Positions 15,608 through 25,813 of a stretch of 26,291 nucleotides of DNA are shown here, piece by piece. Under the pieces are notes generated by a model. The model worked only from the letters and a program-made list of their open reading frames with translations. It made no database searches and had not been told where the DNA came from. The DNA comes from Bilabrum cf. latius. Lineage: Eukaryota; Bigyra: Bicosoecida; Bigyra; Bicosoecida. The translations under genes were made by a program, and so were the position numbers. The stretch covers positions 1 through 26,291 of the forward strand of contig CBCXTV010000035.1 in assembly GCA_965178125.1 (NCBI GenBank), in the 5' to 3' direction. Each line of letters starts with the position of its first letter. The first letter of the stretch is position 1.

Positions 15608-16513
15608 GGGAGCCCTCTTGGGGCCCCCAAACAGCAAAACAAACCCCGGGGCCCGAACTGTGTCGCCGCAACTTAAATTCCTTGTGTGGATCGGCCATTT
15701 TGGGCCAAATCCTGGGGGGGTCCCCTTCCGGGCCCCCCCAAAACGCTCAAAAAAAACACCACAACGTGGCGTTTGGCGTCTTTTTAGGGCGGTTTAGGGG
15801 CTCTAAAATCCACTACAACGTGGCGTTTTGCGTCTCTTTGGGGCGATTTAGGGGCTCTAAAATCCACGACAACGTGGCGTTTTGCGTCTTTTTTGGGCGA
15901 TTTAGGGCTCTAAAATCCACCACAACGTGGCGTTTTGCGTCGTTTGGGGGCTGCCTGGGGCCCATTTTTCCACCACAACCTCGCGTTTTGCCCTTTTTGG
16001 GGCCGGGAGCCCTCTCGGGGCCCCCAAACCGCAAAAACAAACCGGGGCCCGAACTGTGTCGCCGCAACTTAAAGTCCTTGTGTGGATCGGCCATTTTTGG
16101 CCAAATCCTGGGGGGGTCCCCTTCCGAGCTCCCCGAAAACGCTCAAAAAAAACACCACAACGTGGCGTTTTGCGTCTTTTTTGGGCGATTTAGGGGCTCT
16201 AAAATCCACTACAACGTGGCGTTTTGCGTCTTTTTTGGCGATTTAGGGGCTCTAAAATCCACCACCACGTGGCGTTTTGCGTCTTTTTTGGGCGATTTAG
16301 GGGCTCTAAAATCCACCACAACGTGGCGTTTTGCGTCGTTTGGAGACTCCTTGGGGCCCATTTTTTCCACCACAACCTCGCGTTTTGCCCTTTTTGGGGC
16401 CGGGAGCCCTCTTGGGGCCCCGAAACAGCCAAAAAAAAGCCAGGGTCCGAGCTGTGTCGCCGCAACTTAAATTCCTTGTGCGGATCGGCCATTTTTGGCG
16501 AAATCCTGGGGGG
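15608..16513. repeat. 53/54-bp minisatellite in a 397-bp higher-order repeat, copy 2
   Basis: This is the same array as at 50-955, shifted by one 15,558-bp unit. Here its left flank is visible: it directly follows the ~336-bp direct repeat at 15251-15587. A plus-strand frame runs from 14959 through it only because the flanking repeats happen to be open, and I do not call that a gene. Confidence 0.93.
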
Positions 16514-16593
16514 CCGGCGCAAGTGAAATCCTCCTGAGGTACCACTTCAAGCCCATGCCGACGTGGAGGGGGACCACAAATGCGTTGTCTGCT

Positions 16594-16790
16594 CAGTGCG
16601 CTGGGTAGGTCCGCAGGTCAAGGAGGCGTTCGCAGTTATAGACGCAGGTGGGGTTTGCGAGCTGCCGGCCGACATGCTCATGTGGTGACCTCCGGTCACC
16701 ACATGAGCATGTCGGCCGGCAGCTCGCAAACTCCACCTACGTCTATAACTGCGAGCGCCTCCTTGACCTGCGGACCTACCCAGCGCACTG
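16594..16790. repeat. Long near-perfect palindrome, copy 2
   Basis: This is the copy of the 1036-1232 palindrome in the second unit, with arms at 16594-16690 and 16694-16790. It lies between the minisatellite and the downstream ~336-bp direct repeat. Confidence 0.93.
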
Positions 16791-16833
16791 CACGACGGAC
16801 CCACTCGGGAAGCTCCCGCGCAGGAGCCACTGC

Positions 16834-17168
16834 CGCCCGCGTTTGAAGAATATGCGGAGAAATACGAAGCCAAGGACACAAGCATCTTGGGCACCTTTCC
16901 CGACTCGCAGCCGGTTTCAGAGACGACCACAAATCGGCACGAGAAGTGCGCCCGATTTCGTCCCCGAAAAAAGACACAAATAGGACCCCGCGGAGATCCG
17001 CATCTGCTCCTCACGCGCGGAACGTGTTTCGGTACGCAAAAAGCGGTCACATGGGAGACCCGGAAAGCGTCCGGAAAACGGTTCAGAAATAAGTACCGTC
17101 GTTTTCCGGGTCACCTTTTTCGGTCTCGAAATGGGAATCGGATTTGGGACAGGAATTGAAGCGGAGAA
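16834..17168. repeat. ~336-bp direct repeat, right copy (unit 2)
   Basis: This is the second-unit copy of 1276-1610. Together with 15251-15587 it flanks a ~1.25-kb segment holding the minisatellite and the palindrome. Confidence 0.9.
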
Positions 17169-17310
17169 CGGACCCCAAGGTGTTACCTCTTGCCTCCATA
17201 CGATGCTAGGATCTCCAGGTTTCTCAGTTTTAGGCAGCACTCGAAGGGGAAGCTTCCGACGGCGCGCCTATGACATGCTGCCACCCATCACCGTGGTCAT
17301 CTGGAGGACT

Positions 17311-17471
17311 CCGCACCATTCGGAAAACGGCTCGCCCGCCGTGAGTGAACCAGCGATCGCCGTGTGCATCAGTAGGACCCCCGCACCATTCGGAAAACGG
17401 CTCGCCCGCCGTAAGTGAAATGGCGTCCCGAAGGACCCGTGCTCCTTTTGAAAAACGGCTCGCCCGCCGTG
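17311..17471. repeat. Three imperfect direct repeats with ggctcgcccgccgt core, copy 2
   Basis: This is the second-unit copy of 1753-1913, with the same spacing and the same donor-like gtragtg sequences. Confidence 0.85.
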
Positions 17472-17556
17472 TGTTCCCGAGATCCTCCAGCCACGCCACC
17501 AGTCAATGTTCTCGCTCGCCGTTACGTCATGGAGCCCCACGAAGTCGTGCAGATGA

Positions 17557-18054
17557 TCAGGGCGATACCGTGAGCATCCTCCTTCTCCGTCTTCTTGCCG
17601 CCGTCGTACAGCCTGGCCGCGACACGATCTTGATGCCAAAACTCGAGGTTTCGCCGGCGTGCTCGTGAACACCGCACAAGTCTTCGTAGGAGATGGGCAC
17701 GCGCTCTGTTTTTTCCCAGACGAGACAACCCCCCAACTCAGGGCCGCGCACACGGACATCACGACGGACATTACATACCGGCCCTTGGAACGTGTCGAAG
17801 ATGCGGCGCCAGACGCAGCGTTCGAAGCTTCGGTTCGGGATCCGCATCTTCAGGAGCGCCTTCCTCCCCTCCGGGCTGATGAGATACCACTTTAGGCCCA
17901 TGCCGACGTGGAAGGGGACCACAAATGTGTTGTCTACCCAGTGCGCCGGATAGGTCCGCACGTCCAAGAGGCGCTCGCAGTTGTGCATGGAGGTGGAGTT
18001 TCCGCGCTGGAGGCTGACCATTCTCGGTGCTTCTGACCCCGCTAACATGGCCAT
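17557..18054 (-). CDS. Unrecognised protein, 165 aa, copy 2
   Basis: This is the second-unit copy of the 1999-2496 frame, with an identical predicted protein and the same basic chimeric tail. Its relation to the palindrome (16594-16790) and to the upstream zinc-knuckle frame is unchanged. Confidence 0.45.
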   Translation of the reverse strand: MAMLAGSEAPRMVSLQRGNSTSMHNCERLLDVRTYPAHWVDNTFVVPFHVGMGLKWYLISPEGRKALLKMRIPNRSFERCVWRRIFDTFQGPVCNVRRDVRVRGPELGGCLVWEKTERVPISYEDLCGVHEHAGETSSFGIKIVSRPGCTTAARRRRRRMLTVSP

Positions 18055-18131
18055 CTGCGTCACCTTGGGGTTTCGCGATGGCGTGAAGAACTACGAGTAG
18101 CCGATCCACGCATGCTTCGCGAGGTTCGATA

Positions 18132-19322
18132 TCATCCTCGACAACCATGAGCCATTCCGTCGGCCCACAGCCATGCGTTTCGATAGGATTGGATCGCCCC
18201 AAGAGTGGCCGGATGGTATTTGATCCAGTCCGTTATCTTGCCGGAGAAGATATCCAAGAGGGCCTGGTCTTTGACGATGCCCTGCATCAACTGGTCCTGC
18301 ACCGCACACTGCATGCACGATGGCATCGCGGAGATGAATTTCTCCGCATTCCGGAGAAGCTCCATGGCCCGGTTGATGTCATCCAAGGCCTCGTCACGCG
18401 AAGAACTCTGACGCACGGCGTTGCTGCAGGAGGCGGCGCCTCCTGCAGGAAGCTCGTCGCGTGCGGGAGCACGAGCGTCGTTGTCGCCGTCACCGGTATT
18501 CGCGCCAGCTTTTGGCACCCAACGCTTCGCTTCACCCGCAGAGGAACGGACATCATGGAGACTCCAGCCACGCGCAACCAGGCACTTCGCGCACCAGTCC
18601 TCAGGGAAGAAATAGCGCAAGTTCTCCTTCTTCCGGCGGATCTGGGGAAATCGGTACGCCGGATACTCGTTTTTGCAGTTCTTGCACCACACCCACCACG
18701 GCGTCGCGTTGTCGAACTTGTCGCAACACACCCGGCAAACTGGTTGGATCCAGTCCTTCCACTTCTTGAAGTACGCCGACCGGGGCTTGCAGCACTGGCA
18801 CGCGTTGCAAGTCCATGTCGCCTCCTCCGCCGGCTCCGACGCGACCTGCCGCGGCACGTACGTCTCCCCCCATGACGACTTCGCAGGGGTCCCCCATAGA
18901 GCCCAGCTATCAGCGCCAGAGACCGCCCCGGCTGCCACGCCGCCACCCGCCTTCCAAGCTGCTGCGTCGGTCCATACGTCGTCATTACCTCCGGGCACCA
19001 CAGCACGTCCACCGCCGCGAGCATCCTCCTCCTCCGTCTTCTTGCCGCCGTCGTCTTCGGCGTCCTCCTTCGGCGCTGCCTTGCCGCTCTCCTCTCCGAG
19101 CATCCCCGTGGACGCCGCCTCCGCGCCGCCGCTCTCGATGTGGGGGCCGCCCGAATCATCGACGCTTGCCGCCGCGCCGGCGTGCTCCGCCGGGGCGTCG
19201 ACCTCGCGCGCCAACATGCCGCCCTCGTTTCCCATATCACCGGCGCCTCGACGCCCACGAAGATTGCGGCCGTCTCCCAAGGAAACAGCAATGCTTTCGG
19301 ACGGTTTCTCCTCAGACATCAT
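18132..19322 (-). CDS. CxxC zinc-knuckle protein, 396 aa, copy 2
   Basis: This is the second-unit copy of 2574-3764, with an identical predicted protein and all five CxxC pairs. It lies 3.1 kb to the right of the truncated paralogue at 14010-15017 on the same strand. The two differ at a handful of bases over their shared ~1.1 kb. Confidence 0.62.
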   Translation of the reverse strand: MMSEEKPSESIAVSLGDGRNLRGRRGAGDMGNEGGMLAREVDAPAEHAGAAASVDDSGGPHIESGGAEAASTGMLGEESGKAAPKEDAEDDGGKKTEEEDARGGGRAVVPGGNDDVWTDAAAWKAGGGVAAGAVSGADSWALWGTPAKSSWGETYVPRQVASEPAEEATWTCNACQCCKPRSAYFKKWKDWIQPVCRVCCDKFDNATPWWVWCKNCKNEYPAYRFPQIRRKKENLRYFFPEDWCAKCLVARGWSLHDVRSSAGEAKRWVPKAGANTGDGDNDARAPARDELPAGGAASCSNAVRQSSSRDEALDDINRAMELLRNAEKFISAMPSCMQCAVQDQLMQGIVKDQALLDIFSGKITDWIKYHPATLGAIQSYRNAWLWADGMAHGCRG

Positions 19323-19487
19323 CGGCAAAGAGACTCGGAGAATGCCGTTCCCGCAGAGTGCGCTGCTGACTGCCGAAGCCGAAAGAGGACCCGCGGAGAA
19401 GGAATCTCGCACATGCTCCCAGGAAAAGCAACTCCCCGCCCATTCCGAATGCAAGAACGGACTCCCGCCCTTTCCGAGATCGAGGCC

Positions 19488-19707
19488 CGTCCCTCTTCCG
19501 GCGGATCTGGGGAAATCGGTACGCCGGAAACTCGTTTTTGCAGTTCTTGCACCTCACCCACCACGGCGTCGCGCTGTCGAACTTGTCGTAACACACCCGG
19601 CAAACTGGTTGGATCCAGTCCTTCCACTTCTTGAAGTACTCTGACCGGGGCTTAGGCCCTGGCACGCGTTGCAAGTCCATGTCGCCTCCTCCGCCGGCTC
19701 CGGCGCG
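19488..19707 (-). pseudogene. Frameshifted zinc-knuckle fragment, copy 2
   Basis: This is the second-unit copy of 3930-4149, with the same one-base loss in the first knuckle and the same Cys-to-Tyr change. Confidence 0.8.
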
Positions 19708-19869
19708 ACCTGTCACGGCACGTACGGCCCCCCCCCTCCGCCGGGGCGTCGACCTCGCGCGCCAACATGCCGCCCTCGTTTCCCATATTACCGGCGCCTT
19801 GACGCCCACGAAGATTGCGGCCGTCTCCCAAGGAAACAGCAATGCTCTCGGACGGTTTCTCCTCAGACA

Positions 19870-20313
19870 TCATCGGCAAAGAGACTCGGAGAATGCCCTG
19901 GCCCGACTTCCGGGGCAGGCCTGGCACTTGAGGTTGGTGATCACGGCCGACTGCTCCCCACCCAAATACCAGATCGTACGCGAGCGCAGCCTATGAGGAA
20001 TCCACTGGCCCGACTTCCGGGGCATTACCATCGCCAAGACCTTCGACTGCGGCGCGTCGATCTGCACCCTCGACCCGCAATCGCTGAGCGTAATGGCGTC
20101 GTCGAAGATCCACGTGCCGCCCCAAGCATGCCGCCTGCGCTGCTGCCGGGAGCTCCGGTTCGGTACCTTAAAGCCGTACACGACATTCGGCCTGCTGCCG
20201 GCCCAAATGAAATCCTCCGCCACGCGACAACGATGCGACCTCTCGGAGTCCGTCATGCACACGTGGAAGTGCACCAGGTTTCCGGCGTGCTTGCGGTGCA
20301 GGGAGAGCTCCAT
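19870..20313 (-). pseudogene. Truncated relative of the 354-aa protein, unit 2 first copy
   Basis: This is the second-unit copy of 4312-4755, with the same truncation after the CQAC pair. Confidence 0.6.
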
Positions 20314-20406
20314 TTTCGTCCCGCTGCCGCGCAAGGTCTGGGAAGAGCGTCCGCATGGCCGACATCATCCGGAGCAGGGCGTCCGCATGCTCGACATCAT
20401 CCGGGG

Positions 20407-20618
20407 GATGTGCTCGAAGACCTTTTGGAATTCGCGGCTCACGAACGGATTGACGATGCTCTGCGTGCTTTCCGGGGGGATGTGCTCGAAGACCTTCTGG
20501 AACTCGCGGCTCACGAACGGATTGACGATGCTCTGCGTGCTTTCCGGGCGGATGTCTCGAAGACCTTTTGGAACTCGCGGCTCACGAACGGATTGACGAC
20601 GCTCTGCGTGCTTTCCGT
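20407..20618. repeat. Three 72-bp tandem repeats, unit 2 first set
   Basis: This is the second-unit copy of 4849-5060. Confidence 0.92.
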
Positions 20619-20780
20619 ACCTGTCACGGCACGTACGGCCCCCCCCCTCCGCCGGGGCGTCGACCTCGCGCGCCAACATGCCGCCCTCGTTTCCCATATT
20701 ACCGGCGCCTTGACGCCCACGAAGATTGCGGCCGTCTCCCAAGGAAACAGCAATGCTCTCGGACGGTTTCTCCTCAGACA

Positions 20781-21224
20781 TCATCGGCAAAGAGACTCGG
20801 AGAATGCCCTGGCCCGACTTCCGGGGCAGGCCTGGCACTTGAGGTTGGTGATCACGGCCGACTGCTCCCCACCCAAATACCAGATCGTACGCGAGCGCAG
20901 CCTATGAGGAATCCACTGGCCCGACTTCCGGGGCATTACCATCGCCAAGACCTTCGACTGCGGCGCGTCGATCTGCACCCTCGACCCGCAATCGCTGAGC
21001 GTAATGGCGTCGTCGAAGATCCACGTGCCGCCCCAAGCATGCCGCCTGCGCTGCTGCCGGGAGCTCCGGTTCGGTACCTTAAAGCCGTACACGACATTCG
21101 GCCTGCTGCCGGCCCAAATGAAATCCTCCGCCACGCGACAACGATGCGACCTCTCGGAGTCCGTCATGCACACGTGGAAGTGCACCAGGTTTCCGGCGTG
21201 CTTGCGGTGCAGGGAGAGCTCCAT
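20781..21224 (-). pseudogene. Truncated relative of the 354-aa protein, unit 2 second copy
   Basis: This is the second-unit copy of 5223-5666 and the fourth identical copy in the window. Confidence 0.6.
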
Positions 21225-21317
21225 TTTCGTCCCGCTGCCGCGCAAGGTCTGGGAAGAGCGTCCGCATGGCCGACATCATCCGGAGCAGGGCGTCCGCATG
21301 CTCGACATCATCCGGGG

Positions 21318-21529
21318 GATGTGCTCGAAGACCTTTTGGAATTCGCGGCTCACGAACGGATTGACGATGCTCTGCGTGCTTTCCGGGGGGATGTGCTCGA
21401 AGACCTTCTGGAACTCGCGGCTCACGAACGGATTGACGATGCTCTGCGTGCTTTCCGGGCGGATGTCTCGAAGACCTTTTGGAACTCGCGGCTCACGAAC
21501 GGATTGACGACGCTCTGCGTGCTTTCCGT
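21318..21529. repeat. Three 72-bp tandem repeats, unit 2 second set
   Basis: This is the second-unit copy of 5760-5971. Confidence 0.92.
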
Positions 21530-21840
21530 GTACTTGATCATGTACCTCATGGCTGGGCCGCCCGCAACATCGACGCTTGCCGCCGCGCCGGCGTGTTCCG
21601 CCGGGGCGTCGACCCCGGAAAGTGTTTCGGTACGCAAAAAGCGGTCACATGGGAGGCCCGGAAAGCATGGCATCACCCTTGCCGTCCACATCACTGCGTC
21701 GTGGGATGCTGCTCAAGATAACTCGGCGTCTGTTTAGTCGAGGGCTGTCTTGACTAGGAATGTGGCGGTGAAATCCAGGAGTTCCGTCTGCATCGTCAGG
21801 CTCTTGCCTTTGTGTACCATATCAAGAGGAGAGGGAAGAC

Positions 21841-22239
21841 ATGCAAAACCGACCCGCCACTAATTCTATCCTACGGCCAAGCCACCTGCGGCGTCCGCGC
21901 GACTGGGCGTGCACGAAAACCGGCGCACTGCATTGCTTAAAGTGCCACGCTCCCAAGCGAAGTAGTATTGGTGCGCTTGCAGCGGCACTTATCGGTGCGC
22001 CGGAGGTCACCACACGAGCATGTCGGCCGGCAGCTCGCAAACTCCACCTACGTGCTGGGAGTGGCACATTCTACTGCTTGAAGTGCCACACTGCCGAGCG
22101 AAGGAAGCACCTCTTGGTACGCCCCTCTTGGTACGCTTGCAGCGGCGCTTATCGGTGCGCCGTGGGGAACGGCTCGCGTGGGATTCGGAGGCGTACCCGG
22201 CCCACGACGGGAAGAGTTCCCCAGTTACGTCTGGAGTGA
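21841..22239 (+). other. Doubtful 132-aa frame with duplicated CLKCH motif, copy 2
   Basis: This is the second-unit copy of 6283-6681, unchanged. The same reservations apply. Confidence 0.25.
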
Positions 22240-22513
22240 TTGGGGGACAAGGTGGGCATCAAGTCGGCGCCTCCTAAGCGTATCACAGAGGATGACGAAC
22301 CGCCCGCCCCGCTTCGATCCCGACCTCGAGGTGCACTCGATATCAAGGCGGAACGCTGGAAATCCGCCCCGAAACCCTCCATGTTTGTTGACAAGGACCC
22401 AGGCTGCGCTCCGACAAGCTGACAAACTTCGCCAGCTTCCGAAGGGTCTTCATTAAATATTCAACGCTTCGGGGTCAATGAGGTAATGCACTACCAAAGA
22501 GCAGCTGGGACGT

Positions 22514-22717
22514 GTGTCGTCCGAGATGACAAAGATCGTGGGCATCATCGATCCAGAGGGCGTCAAAGGCACGGACGGCGCGGGCGACATTGACCCCGAC
22601 GAGCTGGAGGTCCTGGACCGCGTCTGGACGCCCCATCCGGAAGTATTCCTAAGCGCTCCCAACGGACGAGACCTTCTCTGTCTGAAATCAGGCACCCAAC
22701 CCTTCCGCACAAGGTGA
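22514..22717 (+). other. Possible coding fragment, copy 2
   Basis: This is the second-unit copy of the 6968-7159 fragment; the ATG is at 22526. It is identical in predicted sequence. Confidence 0.3.
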
Positions 22718-23764
22718 AGAGAGAACGCCGACGGACAGTATCCTCTCTTTAGCACATCGGGCATCCAACCCCTCCGCACAGGTGAGCAAGCAACGAGTTC
22801 CCTTCTCGCGACGTCCGGATCATTTTGAAGCGTTGGAATTTTCGCGCGCTGAGCAGACCCCAAATTTACGATGAAGAAGCCCAAATCCTGCGTCCATGAA
22901 GGCCTTGCGAGGCCGCCTGCTATTGGCAGTCGACGCTCGGGGATCCACTGCGCAATGCAGTTTTGCAGAGCGATGCAGTATGCGCGGGAAGACGGCAAAA
23001 TGGATCCGTATCTTTGGGACGAGGTCTGTGCATCGCACAGCTGCCGCACGGAGAGCTGCTTCCGTTCCACGGCTGGTGAGGGCCCGATGCTGCTCCACTC
23101 ATGCCCCACGGCCACACACTAAGAGGAGCGGATTGTGTCAGGATCCCGCCGCAGCATGGGTACGCGGATCTGCCTCCATAGGGACGGACGGGAGGAGCTG
23201 CCGGCGGAGGGCGGGCGGGGGTCCGGCCAAGCCAAGCGGCCAGGTACTTCACGCTCTGCCCTATGGCGCTGGGTTCTGTGAGGCGGGGCCTATCTGTGAT
23301 CCTCGGCTCTGTGAAGGTGCGAAGCGCTATTCACGATTCGACTTCGCCTTACTCCTGGATGAGGCGGCGGAGCTGCGAGCTGGGATCTCTTCCTGTGGCG
23401 TCCGAGCGCGATGGCGAGTGCACGCTTGGCCGTCATAGAGAAAGGCACGGCGAAGTACCACATCTTCGCCACCCACCACATTTCGCCAAGCACCACGTCG
23501 TTGGCAGGCTTTGAACGCGAAATGACGAATTCTGTGCGCGTTGTGTGTGCCTGACAGTGAGCGTCCTTGGCGCCCTCAGCTCCCGCTCTGTGCGTTGATT
23601 TGGACGCGTACCCGGCTCGCGTGGGCATGGACCTCCCCAATCCGGCAGGACCGTGAGCTCCTGGCATCCCACCTCTGTCTTAGAAGTTTTCCGGTTTTTG
23701 GCGCAAACCTTCTGGAGCAGACGACAGCAGCGAAAGACCCACCCAAGCTCCGCGGGAAGTGTGA

Positions 23765-23878
23765 TACCTCTACGGTTCCGGCATCTACTTGGCCGTGCAC
23801 ATATGCAAGGCGATGCACTACACCTGCGCGTCCGGCTGCACCCGCTTGAACGACAGGTTCCTCTCCGTGCAAGTGGTT
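23765..23878 (+). pseudogene. PARP-like relic, copy 2
   Basis: This is the second-unit copy of 8207-8320, with the same upstream stop and the same GSGIYLA core. Confidence 0.45.
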
Positions 23879-24295
23879 CCGCGACAACAAGGTCGTGGAA
23901 GTGACAGACTAGGAGAGTACGCCGGGTTCAGATTCACGCCCATCAGGGACAGGTCCGGGTCCCGCGCTCGCGCTACCGCGTGAGGAGGCTATGCGCACGT
24001 ATGAGGAGGGGAGAACTTCGTATAATAGTCTCTCGCAGACTCGAACTTTTGGCTCTCACCGAAGGACGGAATGTTAGCCCTCCGCTACTTACGGTGTCTT
24101 TAGCTTCCGCCCTACACGTTCCCCGCCCGTGGTCAAGAGGGAGTTTGTCGAGACACGCACCCGCCCGAGAGCTCCGGTCCTCTAAGCGCTCACGATCTCC
24201 CGCCCAGCGCGGTGCGAGCCCGCTTCACCGGGACTTGTCGCGTGCCTACGGAGGTGTCTTTTCCGAACCTGCCACTGAAGACGTTAGGGAGCGAC

Positions 24296-24548
24296 GGGGA
24301 ACGGATGCACAACGGTATGCCACCCATGTCCTCGAGGAATCCACCAAGACGTTGTGGCCCGAGGTAGTGCGATTTTCGGGAGAAGGATTCTTAGTACCTT
24401 ATAGGGTACCCCCCAGGATCGCACTACGTGGGTTTGGGGGGGTGGTCTCCTTTCCTCTTGTTTTCGTGTGCACTCTTCTGCGACCGCCCCCCCCGGGGAA
24501 CGGATGCACAACGGTATGCCACCCATGTCCTCGAGAGATCCACCAAGA
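24296..24548. repeat. 54-bp direct repeats flanking a structured segment, copy 2
   Basis: This is the second-unit copy of 8738-8990, with repeats at 24296-24349 and 24495-24548. Confidence 0.88.
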
Positions 24549-24748
24549 TCCGCACATACCTCTGCGGTGAACAGCACGTTACATGAGACCCTGACCGACC
24601 CGAGAGTCTCTGCCCTCAGTCTCCACGACTTCCCGCAGGATCCGCCCCGCTCCCACCGACGGCTCCTGCCGTACGTACGACACACCATTTTCAAAAGAGC
24701 ATTGGCACCCGCTCCTCACCTAAGCGACGCTACTGTCGCTGCGGTCCC

Positions 24749-25813
24749 TCACGGCACGCTCTCCGGTCCGCCCGGTGCGAACTCAGAGTCGTCGTCTGTC
24801 GAAACGTGGTCGCTGTGGAAGATGTTGCTCTGGCCGTCTGAGGACACGGCATCCTGCCAGTATCGGCGCAACTGCTCCGCCACGTCCATGGCCGCACGGG
24901 AGCTCAGCGGGATCTGCTCGAAGAGAGCGTTACTGTCGTGCACTGCAAACAGCTTGGCCGCGACGCGATCTTGATGGCAAATTTCGAGTGTGGCGCGGAT
25001 CCGGAAACAGTAGCCGTCCGGAAAGTTGCCCTGCATCAACTGGTCCTCCACCGCACACTGCGTGCACCAAATAGACCGCTCGGTACGTCGTATGTAGCCG
25101 GGCCACAGGGAATGCAGCAACGAGTACTGAGCCCGACGCAAGCTCTTCGGGTTGAAGCTGTCCGCGTGCTTGACCCGACTGCAGGCCTGGCACTTGAGGT
25201 TGGTGATCACGGCCGACTGCTCCCCAGCCAAATACCAGATCGTACGCGAGCGCAGCCTACGAGGAATCCACTGGCCCGACTTCCGGGGCACGACCATCGC
25301 CAAGAGCTTCGACTGCGGCGCGTCGATCTGCACCCTCGACCCGCAATCGCTGAGCGTAATGGCGTCGTCGAACACCCACGTGCCGCCCCAAGCATGACGC
25401 CTGCGCTGCTGCCGGGAGCTCCGGTTCGGTACCTCGCGAGGCCTGTCGGAAGGGGGGTCCGTCGGCTGCGGTGGTGTCGGATACCAGGAGAGAGCGGTCC
25501 ACGGATTGATGCACGTGGACGTTGCCGCCTCGCGCGTCGCCGGAGTGGCTGAGCTGTCTGGTCGACGAAACGGTGGCGCCCACGCCGTGCAGGCCGCCAC
25601 CTGCGCGGGCACATCGGGCAAGAATGCGCCTGCAGGTTCACGTGGCCGAGGTCGGGGAAGCTTCGTCGGGGTCAGGGATCCCATCGAGGAAGCCGCGTTC
25701 GCCGCTGGGATGGTCGTGCTCGAGGTTGACGAAGTCGCGTTCGCCCCTGACATGGTCGTGGTCGAGGTCACGGCATGGCCGCCGAGGGGTGAGCGCGATC
25801 GCGGGGGGTCCAT
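24749..25813 (-). CDS. Second zinc-knuckle protein, 354 aa, copy 2
   Basis: This is the second-unit copy of 9191-10255, with an identical predicted protein. The 46-bp overlap with the transposase 3' end (25768-25813) is preserved. The whole gene lies inside the window. Confidence 0.6.
   Translation of the reverse strand: MDPPRSRSPLGGHAVTSTTTMSGANATSSTSSTTIPAANAASSMGSLTPTKLPRPRPREPAGAFLPDVPAQVAACTAWAPPFRRPDSSATPATREAATSTCINPWTALSWYPTPPQPTDPPSDRPREVPNRSSRQQRRRHAWGGTWVFDDAITLSDCGSRVQIDAPQSKLLAMVVPRKSGQWIPRRLRSRTIWYLAGEQSAVITNLKCQACSRVKHADSFNPKSLRRAQYSLLHSLWPGYIRRTERSIWCTQCAVEDQLMQGNFPDGYCFRIRATLEICHQDRVAAKLFAVHDSNALFEQIPLSSRAAMDVAEQLRRYWQDAVSSDGQSNIFHSDHVSTDDDSEFAPGGPESVP

Larger units (their letters stand above)
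19708..20618. repeat. 911-bp tandem duplication, first copy (unit 2)
   Basis: This is the second-unit copy of 4150-5060, with the same mosaic structure. It is followed directly by its own duplicate. Confidence 0.95.
20619..21529. repeat. 911-bp tandem duplication, second copy (unit 2)
   Basis: This is the second-unit copy of 5061-5971. The window therefore contains four copies of the 911-bp segment. Confidence 0.95.

Noticed and set aside
14959-16470. 503-aa plus-strand frame
   Set aside because: It runs antisense through the zinc-knuckle gene, then the ~336-bp repeat, then the minisatellite. It has no domain and no conserved start.
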